Origin: Candidatus Ratteibacteria bacterium
GTDB taxonomy: Bacteria; CAIJMQ01
Assembly: GCA_028715665.1 (NCBI GenBank)
Contig: JAQURI010000010.1
Location: forward strand, 1-19,017
DNA: 19,017 nt
Direction: 5' to 3'
Under the pieces are notes generated by a model. That model had not been told where the DNA came from, ran no database searches, and saw only the letters and a program-made list of their open reading frames with translations. The position numbers and the translations under genes are program-made. Shown piece by piece: positions 12,162 to 19,017 of this stretch; positions within the stretch are counted from its first letter, which is position 1, and each line of letters opens with the position of its first letter.

Positions 12162-14819
12162 TTATTCTCCTAAAATCTTTTTATTCAATTCGATAATTTT
12201 CTCCTGCGCAAACTCTTTTTCTTCAGGAAATTCCAGTAATTTGGTATATATGTTTTTTGCCTGAATGAATTTTGTTTCCCCTTCAAAAATTTCAGCTGCC
12301 CTTTTGTAAGAATTTACGACAACTTTAGTATGTTGGGGATATAGATAAGCAACCTTTAAATATTCAAAGCATGCTTTGGAAAAATCATTTAATTTATCAT
12401 AGATTTTACCTATTTCATATTGGCAGTTTACTTTCAGGTAATCCGGAGCGTTTGTTTCTATTACTTTTTTAAAGTACTCTAAAGCTTCATTTAATTTCTC
12501 CATATTTTTAAGCGACAGTCCTATTTTATATAAAGTTTCATATGAAAGTTGGCTTTCCGGGTATTTTTGGATAAAAGCAGAATAAGAGCCGTGAGCTTCC
12601 TCCCATTTTTGTTGCATATATAGACATTCGGCTATTCTAAACTGTGCGTCTTCTTTTTCCCATGAGTCCGTCGTAATTTTCATGAATGCTTCTATCGCTT
12701 CGTTAAAATTTTGTTGGTGATAGTAGGTCCAACCCGTCCAATAATACGCTTCGGGAGCCAATTTGTGCCCGGGCATTTTCTCTATGAGTGAGTTGAAATA
12801 CTTTCTTGCTTCATTGTAATCTTCCCTCCCGTAGTGATAATGGGCAATTTGCAGATAAACTTCAGCTATCAGTTCGCCGTCAGGAAATTCTTCCGCATAT
12901 TTCCTCAAATAGGCGAGGGCTTCGGCGTCATTGCCAGTTTTAAAACAGGTTGATGCTATTGAGTAATATGCTTCGTCTTTCCTTTGCCCTTTTGCATACA
13001 AGTCGAGGAGTTTCTGAAAAGTGTTTTTTGCCTCGATATAATTTGCGAGGTTGTAATAGCAGTTGCCCGTTTGATAAAGGGCTTCTTCGCAAAATTGGGT
13101 ATCGGGAAAATCTTGAAGGATTTTTTGATAAAACTTTATTGCCTCTTCGTTTTCGCCTTTTCGGAAATAGCACCACCCTGTCCAGTACAGGACTTCCGGA
13201 ATTATGGCTGAATTAGTCCATTTTTCCTGTATGTTTTGCAGAATATATATTGCTTCGTTGAATTTATCTTCCTGATAGAAAGTTAACGCGGTTTTGAATG
13301 TCGCATCCACGACGATCGGATGCTCCGGAAATCTTTCTTCGATTTCTTTAAAGTATTTTCTGGCGTTTGAGAAATTCTTTTCCTCCGTGAAAATCTCGCC
13401 CAAATGCATGAGGGAGAACGGAATCAGGTTGCTCTGTGGATATTTCGACATGAGATTTTCAAGCGTAAGCAAAGCGTCAGCTCTATTGCCTAATGCCTGA
13501 TAACAGACAGCTTTTTGAAACATAATGTCGTCGGCAATTTCCGGGTCGGGTGCGTTTTCCGCAATTTGTTGGTATTTTTCCAAGGCTTTTTCGAAATTGC
13601 CTTCTTTGAAGAAAGAATTGCCTATCCAATAAAAAATTTCCGCATTTTTGGGATGTTTAGGGTATTTATCGTTAAATAAAGAAAATATGTCTTCGGCCTT
13701 TCTATATTGTTCCTGCTTATAGGAACTAATCCCCAAATCCATGAGCACATTGTCCATTTTTTCGTAATCGGGATATTCTTCTTTTATTTTCGAATAATAT
13801 TCGACTGCTTTAGAGAAATCATTTCTCGAATAGTAAAAAATGCCCAGTTGGTAAAAGGCTTCCGGTCTTAAATTGCTTGTCGGGAATTCGTCAATGATTC
13901 TTTGGAGCGTTTCTATCTGTTCTTTTTGTTTATCGGTTGCCTTATAACAATCGGAAAGGGCCAGTAATGTTTCGTCTGCCCATTCATTGTCTTTATACTG
14001 TCTTAGAAATCTCTCATATGTTCTTATGGCTCTGGCAAAATCGGATTGTTTCATATAGACATTGCCGGAGTAATAGATAGATGCTGGAATAACATTGCTT
14101 TGAGGGAATCTGCGCGCAACTTCCGAGAAGGTTTTGACGGCTTCTTCGAAATTTCCTTCTTCGAACTGGCAAACTCCCGTGTCGTAGAGCGCGATAGGCG
14201 CAAGACTGCTTTTGGGAAACTGCGATAAGATTTCCCGATAATATTCTTTTGCCTTTGTCCAGTCCCTCGTGGAAGCATGAGCTTTGCCCAGCCAGTATAA
14301 AGCCTGGTCGGTAAATTCTTTTGCATCCTGTTTTAGGACTTTGTCGAAATTATTTATAGCTTCAGTAATATTATTTTCTTTGTAGAGTATTTCTCCCGTA
14401 AGAATATAAATGGACGGCAGAAGCGCTGAATTAGGGAATTTGGCGGAGAAATTCTCTAACGTTGAACGGGCTTCCATAAACTTTTTCTGCTGTAATTGGG
14501 CATATGCCAGAGCATTATAAGCATATTCTGTATATTGGTTTTCGGAATATAACAGAATCACTTTCTGCAAAACATCTTCGGCTTCATTGAACCTATTTTC
14601 TTTTATTAGGGTTTCCCCCAGCCAATAAGAAGCGTCGCCGACAAGAGAAGAGTTGGGATATTTTTCTATGAATATCTCCAATGCATCGATGGCCATTTCA
14701 TATAGGTTGTCGTCATAGAATTTCTTTGCAATGGAAAAATCTTCTGTCTCGTTTGCAATAAGACCTGTCGGCAAAACGAGAATAAAAAATAAAAAAACGA
14801 TAAATATTTTGGTTTTCAT
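12162..14819 (-). CDS. Large exported TPR-repeat protein
   Basis: The 885-residue product begins with a classic signal peptide (MKTKIFIVFLFFILVLPTGLIA, residues 1-22), so it is exported and probably periplasmic. The rest is a nearly unbroken series of tetratricopeptide units of 33-38 residues, about two dozen, most with an AxYWxG or AxYxxG helix A and a KFPxS or YPxS turn, the style of BamD and CpoB/YbgF. No other domain is visible. Such a superhelix is a protein-binding scaffold; an envelope role is a guess. It lies 26 bp after uvrA and 10 bp before the GTPase gene, so the three may be co-transcribed. No Shine-Dalgarno is seen before the ATG. Codon use and composition look like the neighbours. 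Confidence 0.9.
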   Translation of the reverse strand: MKTKIFIVFLFFILVLPTGLIANETEDFSIAKKFYDDNLYEMAIDALEIFIEKYPNSSLVGDASYWLGETLIKENRFNEAEDVLQKVILLYSENQYTEYAYNALAYAQLQQKKFMEARSTLENFSAKFPNSALLPSIYILTGEILYKENNITEAINNFDKVLKQDAKEFTDQALYWLGKAHASTRDWTKAKEYYREILSQFPKSSLAPIALYDTGVCQFEEGNFEEAVKTFSEVARRFPQSNVIPASIYYSGNVYMKQSDFARAIRTYERFLRQYKDNEWADETLLALSDCYKATDKQKEQIETLQRIIDEFPTSNLRPEAFYQLGIFYYSRNDFSKAVEYYSKIKEEYPDYEKMDNVLMDLGISSYKQEQYRKAEDIFSLFNDKYPKHPKNAEIFYWIGNSFFKEGNFEKALEKYQQIAENAPDPEIADDIMFQKAVCYQALGNRADALLTLENLMSKYPQSNLIPFSLMHLGEIFTEEKNFSNARKYFKEIEERFPEHPIVVDATFKTALTFYQEDKFNEAIYILQNIQEKWTNSAIIPEVLYWTGWCYFRKGENEEAIKFYQKILQDFPDTQFCEEALYQTGNCYYNLANYIEAKNTFQKLLDLYAKGQRKDEAYYSIASTCFKTGNDAEALAYLRKYAEEFPDGELIAEVYLQIAHYHYGREDYNEARKYFNSLIEKMPGHKLAPEAYYWTGWTYYHQQNFNEAIEAFMKITTDSWEKEDAQFRIAECLYMQQKWEEAHGSYSAFIQKYPESQLSYETLYKIGLSLKNMEKLNEALEYFKKVIETNAPDYLKVNCQYEIGKIYDKLNDFSKACFEYLKVAYLYPQHTKVVVNSYKRAAEIFEGETKFIQAKNIYTKLLEFPEEKEFAQEKIIELNKKILGE

Positions 14820-14845
14820 TCAGTATTTTTTATATTGTTAATCTT

Positions 14846-17713
14846 TTAATCGGAGTTTAATACATTTCTTAAAACTTTTCCCGTAAATGAATCTCGGCAT
14901 AAACCGACTTCTTTCGGCGTTCCCTGTGCTACGATGTTTCCCCCTTTGTCTCCGCCCTCGGGACCTAAATCTACGATATAGTCTGCGATTTTTATTACAT
15001 CGGGATTATGTTCTATGACTATCAAGGTATTTCCCTTATCCACCAGTCGGTTCAGGACTTTTAGCAGTTTGTCCGTATCCGCGAAATGGAGCCCGGTAGT
15101 GGGCTCATCCAAAATATACAGCGTATTGCCAGTTGCTACTCTGCTTAATTCTTTGCCCAGTTTTATCCTCTGTGCTTCTCCGCCGGAAAGAGTTGTTGCC
15201 GATTGTCCCAATTTTATATATCCCAGTCCGACATCATTTAAAGTTTGCAACTTTCTTCTGACGACCGGAATATTTTCAAAAAATTTCAATGCCTCTTCAA
15301 CGCTCATGTTCAAAACTTCGGCTATGTTCTTGCCCTTGTATTTAACTTCTAAAGTTTCGTTATTATATCTTTTTCCTTTGCATGATTCACAGCTAACATA
15401 TATATCGGGGAGGAAATGCATTTCGATTTTTAACATTCCTTCGCCGCTGCATTGTTCGCATCTTCCCCCTTTCACATTGAACGAAAAACGCCCCGATTTA
15501 TATCCTCTTATTCGCGCCGTTTGTACCTTTGCAAAAAGTTCTCTTATAGGCCCGAACGTGTCCGTATAAGTTGCGGGATTTGAGCGGGGCGTCCTGCCTA
15601 TGGGTTCTTGCGTAATATTTATTACTTTGTCGATTTTATCGGCACCCGTTATCTTGCTGTGCTTGCCGGCTTGTATTTTTGAGTTATACAAAATTTTCGA
15701 CAGGCCCTTGAAAAGAATTTCATCCACCAGCGTTGATTTACCGGAGCCCGAAACACCGGTTATACATATAAATAATCCCAGTGGAAATTTGACGTTTATT
15801 TTTTTGAGGTTATGCTCTTGCGCTCCAAAAACGGACAGGTATCCTTTTTTGGAGGGTCTATATTTTGCAGGAAGAGGAATATTTAATTCTTTTTTCAAGT
15901 ATCTTCCGGTTAAAGAATTTTTTGACTGCATTATTTCCTGAGGTGTTCCTTGTGCTACGATTCTGCCTCCGTATTCCCCGGCGCCGGGACCCAAATCTAT
16001 TATATGGTCGGCAGATTTTATGGTGTTTTCGTCATGCTCGACTACAATTATCGTATTTCCCAAGTCACGCAAATTTTTTAAGGTAGTTATTAATCTGTTT
16101 GTGTCCCTTTGGTGGAGCCCGACAGTCGGTTCGTCCAGAATGTACAAAACCCCTACTAAAGAAGAACCTATTTGAGTGGCAAGACGCGTCCTTGCTGTTT
16201 CGCCGCCGGAAAGCGTTTCGGCTTTTCTGTCCAAAGATATGTAATCCAGCCCCACATTAATCAAAAATTTTAATCGGGATTTTACCTCTTTCAATATTTG
16301 GTGTGAAATCACTTCTTCTTGGGAAGAAAACTTCAAATTATCGAAAAAACTCAAGGCTTTTTGTATGGTAAACCGAGTAACTTCTGCTATGGATTTATTT
16401 CTGATTTTTACCGATAACGCTTCCTTCTTCAGTCGTTGGCCTTTACATTCCGGGCAGGTTTTAAGAACGATATATTTTCTGTAAATTTCTTCTTTCACAT
16501 ATTCCGAATCGGTTTCGTGGTATCTTCTTTCTATATTTCCTATTACGCCTTCAAAAACATCTTCGTAAGAATGCATTTGACCTGCTCTTTCAACGTCGAA
16601 TTTTATAAGTTCGTCGCCTGAACCGTATAAGACCGTATTTTTTATCGTTTCGGGCAAATCTTTGTATGGTGTATTTAAATCGAATTTATAATGATATGCC
16701 AACGATTCGAGTATGCTGGAAAAATATCTGCTGACGGAATATTTCCATCTGTGTCTTTTTGTGGTTACAGGGTTATCCCACGGTTCTATGGCGCCTTCGG
16801 CAAGAGATTTATTTTTATCGGGCACTATCAAATCAGCGTCTATTTCCATCTTTTCTCCCAATCCGTGGCACTCGGGGCAGGCGCCGTAAGGAGAATTGAA
16901 GGAAAACATTCGGGGAGTGAGTTCCGAGTAGGATATTTCACAACGCGGGCAGGAAAACTTTTGAGAATATAGTTTTTCTTCCGTCTTTTTTTTATCGGTT
17001 GCTCGTATAATAACCAGTCCTTCAGCCAGTTTAAGCGCCGTTTCCACGGCGTCCGCAATATATGGTTTGTTGTCCGATTTTACGACTAATCTGTCGACTA
17101 CAATTTCAATGTTGTGCTTTTTGTTTTTGTCTATTTTTATATCTTCTTCCAAGTCGTATATAGTTCCGTCTACACGGACTCTTACGTATCCTTCCTGTCG
17201 TATTTTTTCCAGTAGCGCGGTATATTCCCCTTTTCTGCCTCTGACCAGCGGAGCGAGAACTTGTATTTTTGTTGAAACGGGATATCTCATTATCTTTTCG
17301 ACTATTTGAGAGGGGGACTGGCTTTCTATTTGCCTGCCGCATTTATAACAGTAAACCGTTCCGATATGAGCAAATAGTAAGCGTAAATAATCATATATTT
17401 CGGTTATCGTTCCTACTGTGGAACGGGGGTTGTGTGAAGTCGATTTTTGTTCGATGGCTATTGCGGGCGAAAGTCCTTCAATATAATCAATATCGGGTTT
17501 TTCCATCATCTCTAAAAACTGCCTTGCATATGCCGAAAGCGATTCAACGTAACGTCTCTGCCCTTCGGCATAAATGGTGTCGAATGCAAGCGAGGATTTG
17601 CCCGACCCGGAAAGTCCCGTAATTACAACCAGTTTATTCCGGGGTATATCCACATTTATATTTTTAAGGTTATGCTGCCGGACACCCCTTATTATTATTT
17701 TGTCTTTGCTCAT
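14846..17713 (-). CDS. uvrA: Excinuclease ABC subunit A
   Basis: UvrA recognises bulky DNA damage as a dimer and loads UvrB in nucleotide excision repair. The 955 residues match the family's usual ~940. Both ABC modules are complete: Walker A GLSGSGKS at 33-40 and GVSGSGKS near 655, signature LSGGETART near 500 and LSGGEAQR near 840, and Walker B LYILDEPT in each half. Zinc-binding Cys pairs are visible (CYKC near 123, CPRC and CPEC near 255-285, CPEC near 420, CEQC and CESC near 755-780). EGLSPAIAIEQKSTSHNPRS marks the UvrB-binding region. GAGG lies upstream of the ATG at 17713. The gene diverges from the dehydrogenase gene across a 166-bp gap. Confidence 0.98.
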   Translation of the reverse strand: MSKDKIIIRGVRQHNLKNINVDIPRNKLVVITGLSGSGKSSLAFDTIYAEGQRRYVESLSAYARQFLEMMEKPDIDYIEGLSPAIAIEQKSTSHNPRSTVGTITEIYDYLRLLFAHIGTVYCYKCGRQIESQSPSQIVEKIMRYPVSTKIQVLAPLVRGRKGEYTALLEKIRQEGYVRVRVDGTIYDLEEDIKIDKNKKHNIEIVVDRLVVKSDNKPYIADAVETALKLAEGLVIIRATDKKKTEEKLYSQKFSCPRCEISYSELTPRMFSFNSPYGACPECHGLGEKMEIDADLIVPDKNKSLAEGAIEPWDNPVTTKRHRWKYSVSRYFSSILESLAYHYKFDLNTPYKDLPETIKNTVLYGSGDELIKFDVERAGQMHSYEDVFEGVIGNIERRYHETDSEYVKEEIYRKYIVLKTCPECKGQRLKKEALSVKIRNKSIAEVTRFTIQKALSFFDNLKFSSQEEVISHQILKEVKSRLKFLINVGLDYISLDRKAETLSGGETARTRLATQIGSSLVGVLYILDEPTVGLHQRDTNRLITTLKNLRDLGNTIIVVEHDENTIKSADHIIDLGPGAGEYGGRIVAQGTPQEIMQSKNSLTGRYLKKELNIPLPAKYRPSKKGYLSVFGAQEHNLKKINVKFPLGLFICITGVSGSGKSTLVDEILFKGLSKILYNSKIQAGKHSKITGADKIDKVINITQEPIGRTPRSNPATYTDTFGPIRELFAKVQTARIRGYKSGRFSFNVKGGRCEQCSGEGMLKIEMHFLPDIYVSCESCKGKRYNNETLEVKYKGKNIAEVLNMSVEEALKFFENIPVVRRKLQTLNDVGLGYIKLGQSATTLSGGEAQRIKLGKELSRVATGNTLYILDEPTTGLHFADTDKLLKVLNRLVDKGNTLIVIEHNPDVIKIADYIVDLGPEGGDKGGNIVAQGTPKEVGLCRDSFTGKVLRNVLNSD

Positions 17714-17764
17714 AAGATAACCTCTTGGGAGAAAGCAGATTCTTTTCCCCGAACCTTCTAATCC

Positions 17765-17790
17765 GCATAGAAATTTATAAATTTCTATGC
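17765..17790. repeat. Perfect 26-bp palindrome in the uvrA-dehydrogenase intergenic region
   Basis: GCATAGAAATTTA is followed immediately by its exact inverse complement TAAATTTCTATGC. It lies about 52 bp upstream of uvrA and 90 bp upstream of the dehydrogenase ATG, in a divergent control region. It could be an operator for a dimeric regulator, or a small hairpin repeat: its GAAATT...AATTTC core also occurs in both hairpins of the element at 7991-8072. No T-tract follows on either strand, so an intrinsic terminator is unlikely. Confidence 0.7.
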
Positions 17791-17879
17791 AAAACTGAAT
17801 TTTATCATAGAAAATTGACTAATAAAACAAAGCGGACTGTTGCATATATTTCGGATTTATCTGATAATTTAAGGCAAGA

Positions 17880-19017
17880 ATGAAAACGAAAGCCGTAAGA
17901 TTACACGGGAGAAGAAAACTGTCTCTTGACGAAATAGAGCTGCCCAAGGTATCCGACAGGGAAATCAGGGCAAAAGTCGTAACAAATTCGGTTTGTTTTT
18001 CTACATATAAAGCATGGCAGCAGGGTGAAGCGCATAAAAGGACGCCCGATAATTTGCAAAAATGTCCCGTAATAGTCGGACATGAATTGGCAGGCATAAT
18101 AGAAGAAGTCGGCAAGGGTTTAAAAGGAAAATATTCATCAGGCGACTTTTTTATTTTGCAGCCCAGCATATATTATATGGGCAAAATCCCCGTTCCGGGC
18201 GGCATATATGGAGCGATAGGATATTCTTTCCCCTTTTGCGGCGGTGATGCGCAGGATATCATAATTCCGCAACCCGTAATCGATACCGATTCTATTCTTA
18301 CTTTCAAAAAATGCGCATTTTTCGAAGCGTCTCTGGCGGAACCGTTATCTTGTATTATCGGAGCGGTCAATGAGCAGTATCACACGACAACAGATGAGCA
18401 TAGACACATCATGGGTATAAAAGGAGGCGGAAATCTGGCGATTTTAGGCGCTGGCGGACCGATGGGTATCGGAATGATAGATTATTTTTTAAATGCGGAT
18501 AAAAGACCTTCTTTTATAATGGCAACGGAAATAGACGATGAAAAATTTAAAAGAGCAAAACGACTCTTCAAAAGCAATAAAAATCCCGCTAAACTCATAT
18601 TTGTAAATCCTGACAAAGAAAACCTGTTGGAAAAAGCTAAAAAATTGACAGGCGGAAAACTTTTCGACGATGTTTTTACGCTATCTTCCCCCGCAGTTCT
18701 TATTGAAACAGCGGATAAATTGTTAGGGGAAAACGGTACGCATAATTTTTTTGCGGGCCCGTCGGATAAGAATTTGTATTCCAAAATAAATTTCTACCAC
18801 ATACATTATTCCCATCACAAACATATAGGTAGAAGCGGCGGCAATGCCGAAGATTTGAAGGAAGCGCTTGAACTTGTAGAAAAACGCAGATTGCATACCT
18901 CAAAAATGATAAGCGCAATAGGCGGACTGGATTGTGTAATAGACGCCATAGAGAATTTCCCCAATCTTCCGTCAGGCAAAAAAATGATATATACCGGCAT
19001 AAAAATGCCGCTTGTGG
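17880..19017 (+). CDS. Zinc-binding alcohol dehydrogenase, L-sorbose-1-phosphate reductase type (3' end cut by window)
   Basis: The frame is open from ATG 17880 to the window end (379 codons), with AAGG upstream. It is a medium-chain dehydrogenase: Cys39 (SVCFSTYKA) and GHE at 67-69 are catalytic-zinc positions, AEP at 153-155 supplies the conserved Glu, and GAGGPMG at 190-196 is the NAD(P) Rossmann loop. The four-Cys structural zinc lobe is absent. From memory the sequence closely follows enterobacterial L-sorbose-1-phosphate reductase (SorE): IGHE...EVG, SLAEPLSCIIGA, YHTT, FFAGP, SGGN and the end region GKKMIYT. About 30 residues are probably missing. The actual substrate is not shown; a sugar or sugar-phosphate polyol is likely. 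Minus-strand frames in the same region are shadows. Confidence 0.85.
   Translation, partial: MKTKAVRLHGRRKLSLDEIELPKVSDREIRAKVVTNSVCFSTYKAWQQGEAHKRTPDNLQKCPVIVGHELAGIIEEVGKGLKGKYSSGDFFILQPSIYYMGKIPVPGGIYGAIGYSFPFCGGDAQDIIIPQPVIDTDSILTFKKCAFFEASLAEPLSCIIGAVNEQYHTTTDEHRHIMGIKGGGNLAILGAGGPMGIGMIDYFLNADKRPSFIMATEIDDEKFKRAKRLFKSNKNPAKLIFVNPDKENLLEKAKKLTGGKLFDDVFTLSSPAVLIETADKLLGENGTHNFFAGPSDKNLYSKINFYHIHYSHHKHIGRSGGNAEDLKEALELVEKRRLHTSKMISAIGGLDCVIDAIENFPNLPSGKKMIYTGIKMPLV

Noticed and set aside
15015..15569. 184-codon open frame on the + strand
   Set aside because: It is fully antisense to the highly conserved second half of uvrA and shows no recognisable protein; it is a shadow frame.
18482..18784. 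Minus-strand open frames under the right-end dehydrogenase
   Set aside because: The + strand encodes a continuous, recognisable dehydrogenase through 19017; the minus frames have no family features.

Overview
The window is a compact, moderately AT-rich stretch of bacterial chromosome. It consists almost entirely of housekeeping genes with short or overlapping junctions. The gene set suggests a Gram-negative-type bacterium, probably from an uncultured candidate phylum. Supporting clues are a very long exported TPR protein, a DRG-type GTPase with a TGS domain that is uncommon in well-studied bacteria, B12-type radical SAM and COG1313 radical SAM proteins, and an L19 with an extra charged insertion. 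An Omnitrophota-like lineage is my guess; there is no rRNA in the window to test it.

Layout, left to right. Positions 1-728 (+) hold the end of a small membrane protein gene overlapping a GIY-YIG domain gene. Positions 740-2067 (-) hold rdgB then trpF, separated by a repeat-filled spacer. Positions 2122-4280 (+) hold a two-gene unit: a radical SAM protein and a TPR protein. From 17713 down to 4275 everything lies on the minus strand: uvrA, an 885-residue exported TPR protein, a DRG/TGS GTPase, then a new unit eno-ftsB-ffh-rpsP-trmD-rplS-rnhB-yraN and a PflX-like radical SAM gene. Positions 17880-19017 (+) hold a zinc-dependent dehydrogenase of the L-sorbose-1-phosphate reductase type, cut by the window end and still open there.

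The ffh-rpsP-trmD-rplS-rnhB-yraN block is the widespread bacterial SRP/ribosome/tRNA-modification cluster, here joined upstream to eno-ftsB. A consensus sigma70-type promoter (TTGACA, 17 nt, TATAAT) precedes eno and is followed by a leader of about 140 nt with nested complementary segments. The usual khpA and rimM genes are missing between rpsP and trmD. That spot holds a roughly 115-bp inverted array of GTTAA words at a 10-bp period.

The non-coding signals are the most unusual part: (1) the helically phased GTTAA/TTAAC inverted array at 7585-7704; (2) a more diverged GTAACG-type inverted array at 1361-1470, also starting at an AGT-TAA stop and ending just before the next ATG; (3) an 82-bp REP/MITE-like three-hairpin element at 7991-8072 that supplies the last codons and stop of ffh; (4) a perfect 26-bp palindrome at 17765-17790; (5) the possible structured eno leader. 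I saw no tRNA, rRNA, CRISPR array, transposase or phage gene.
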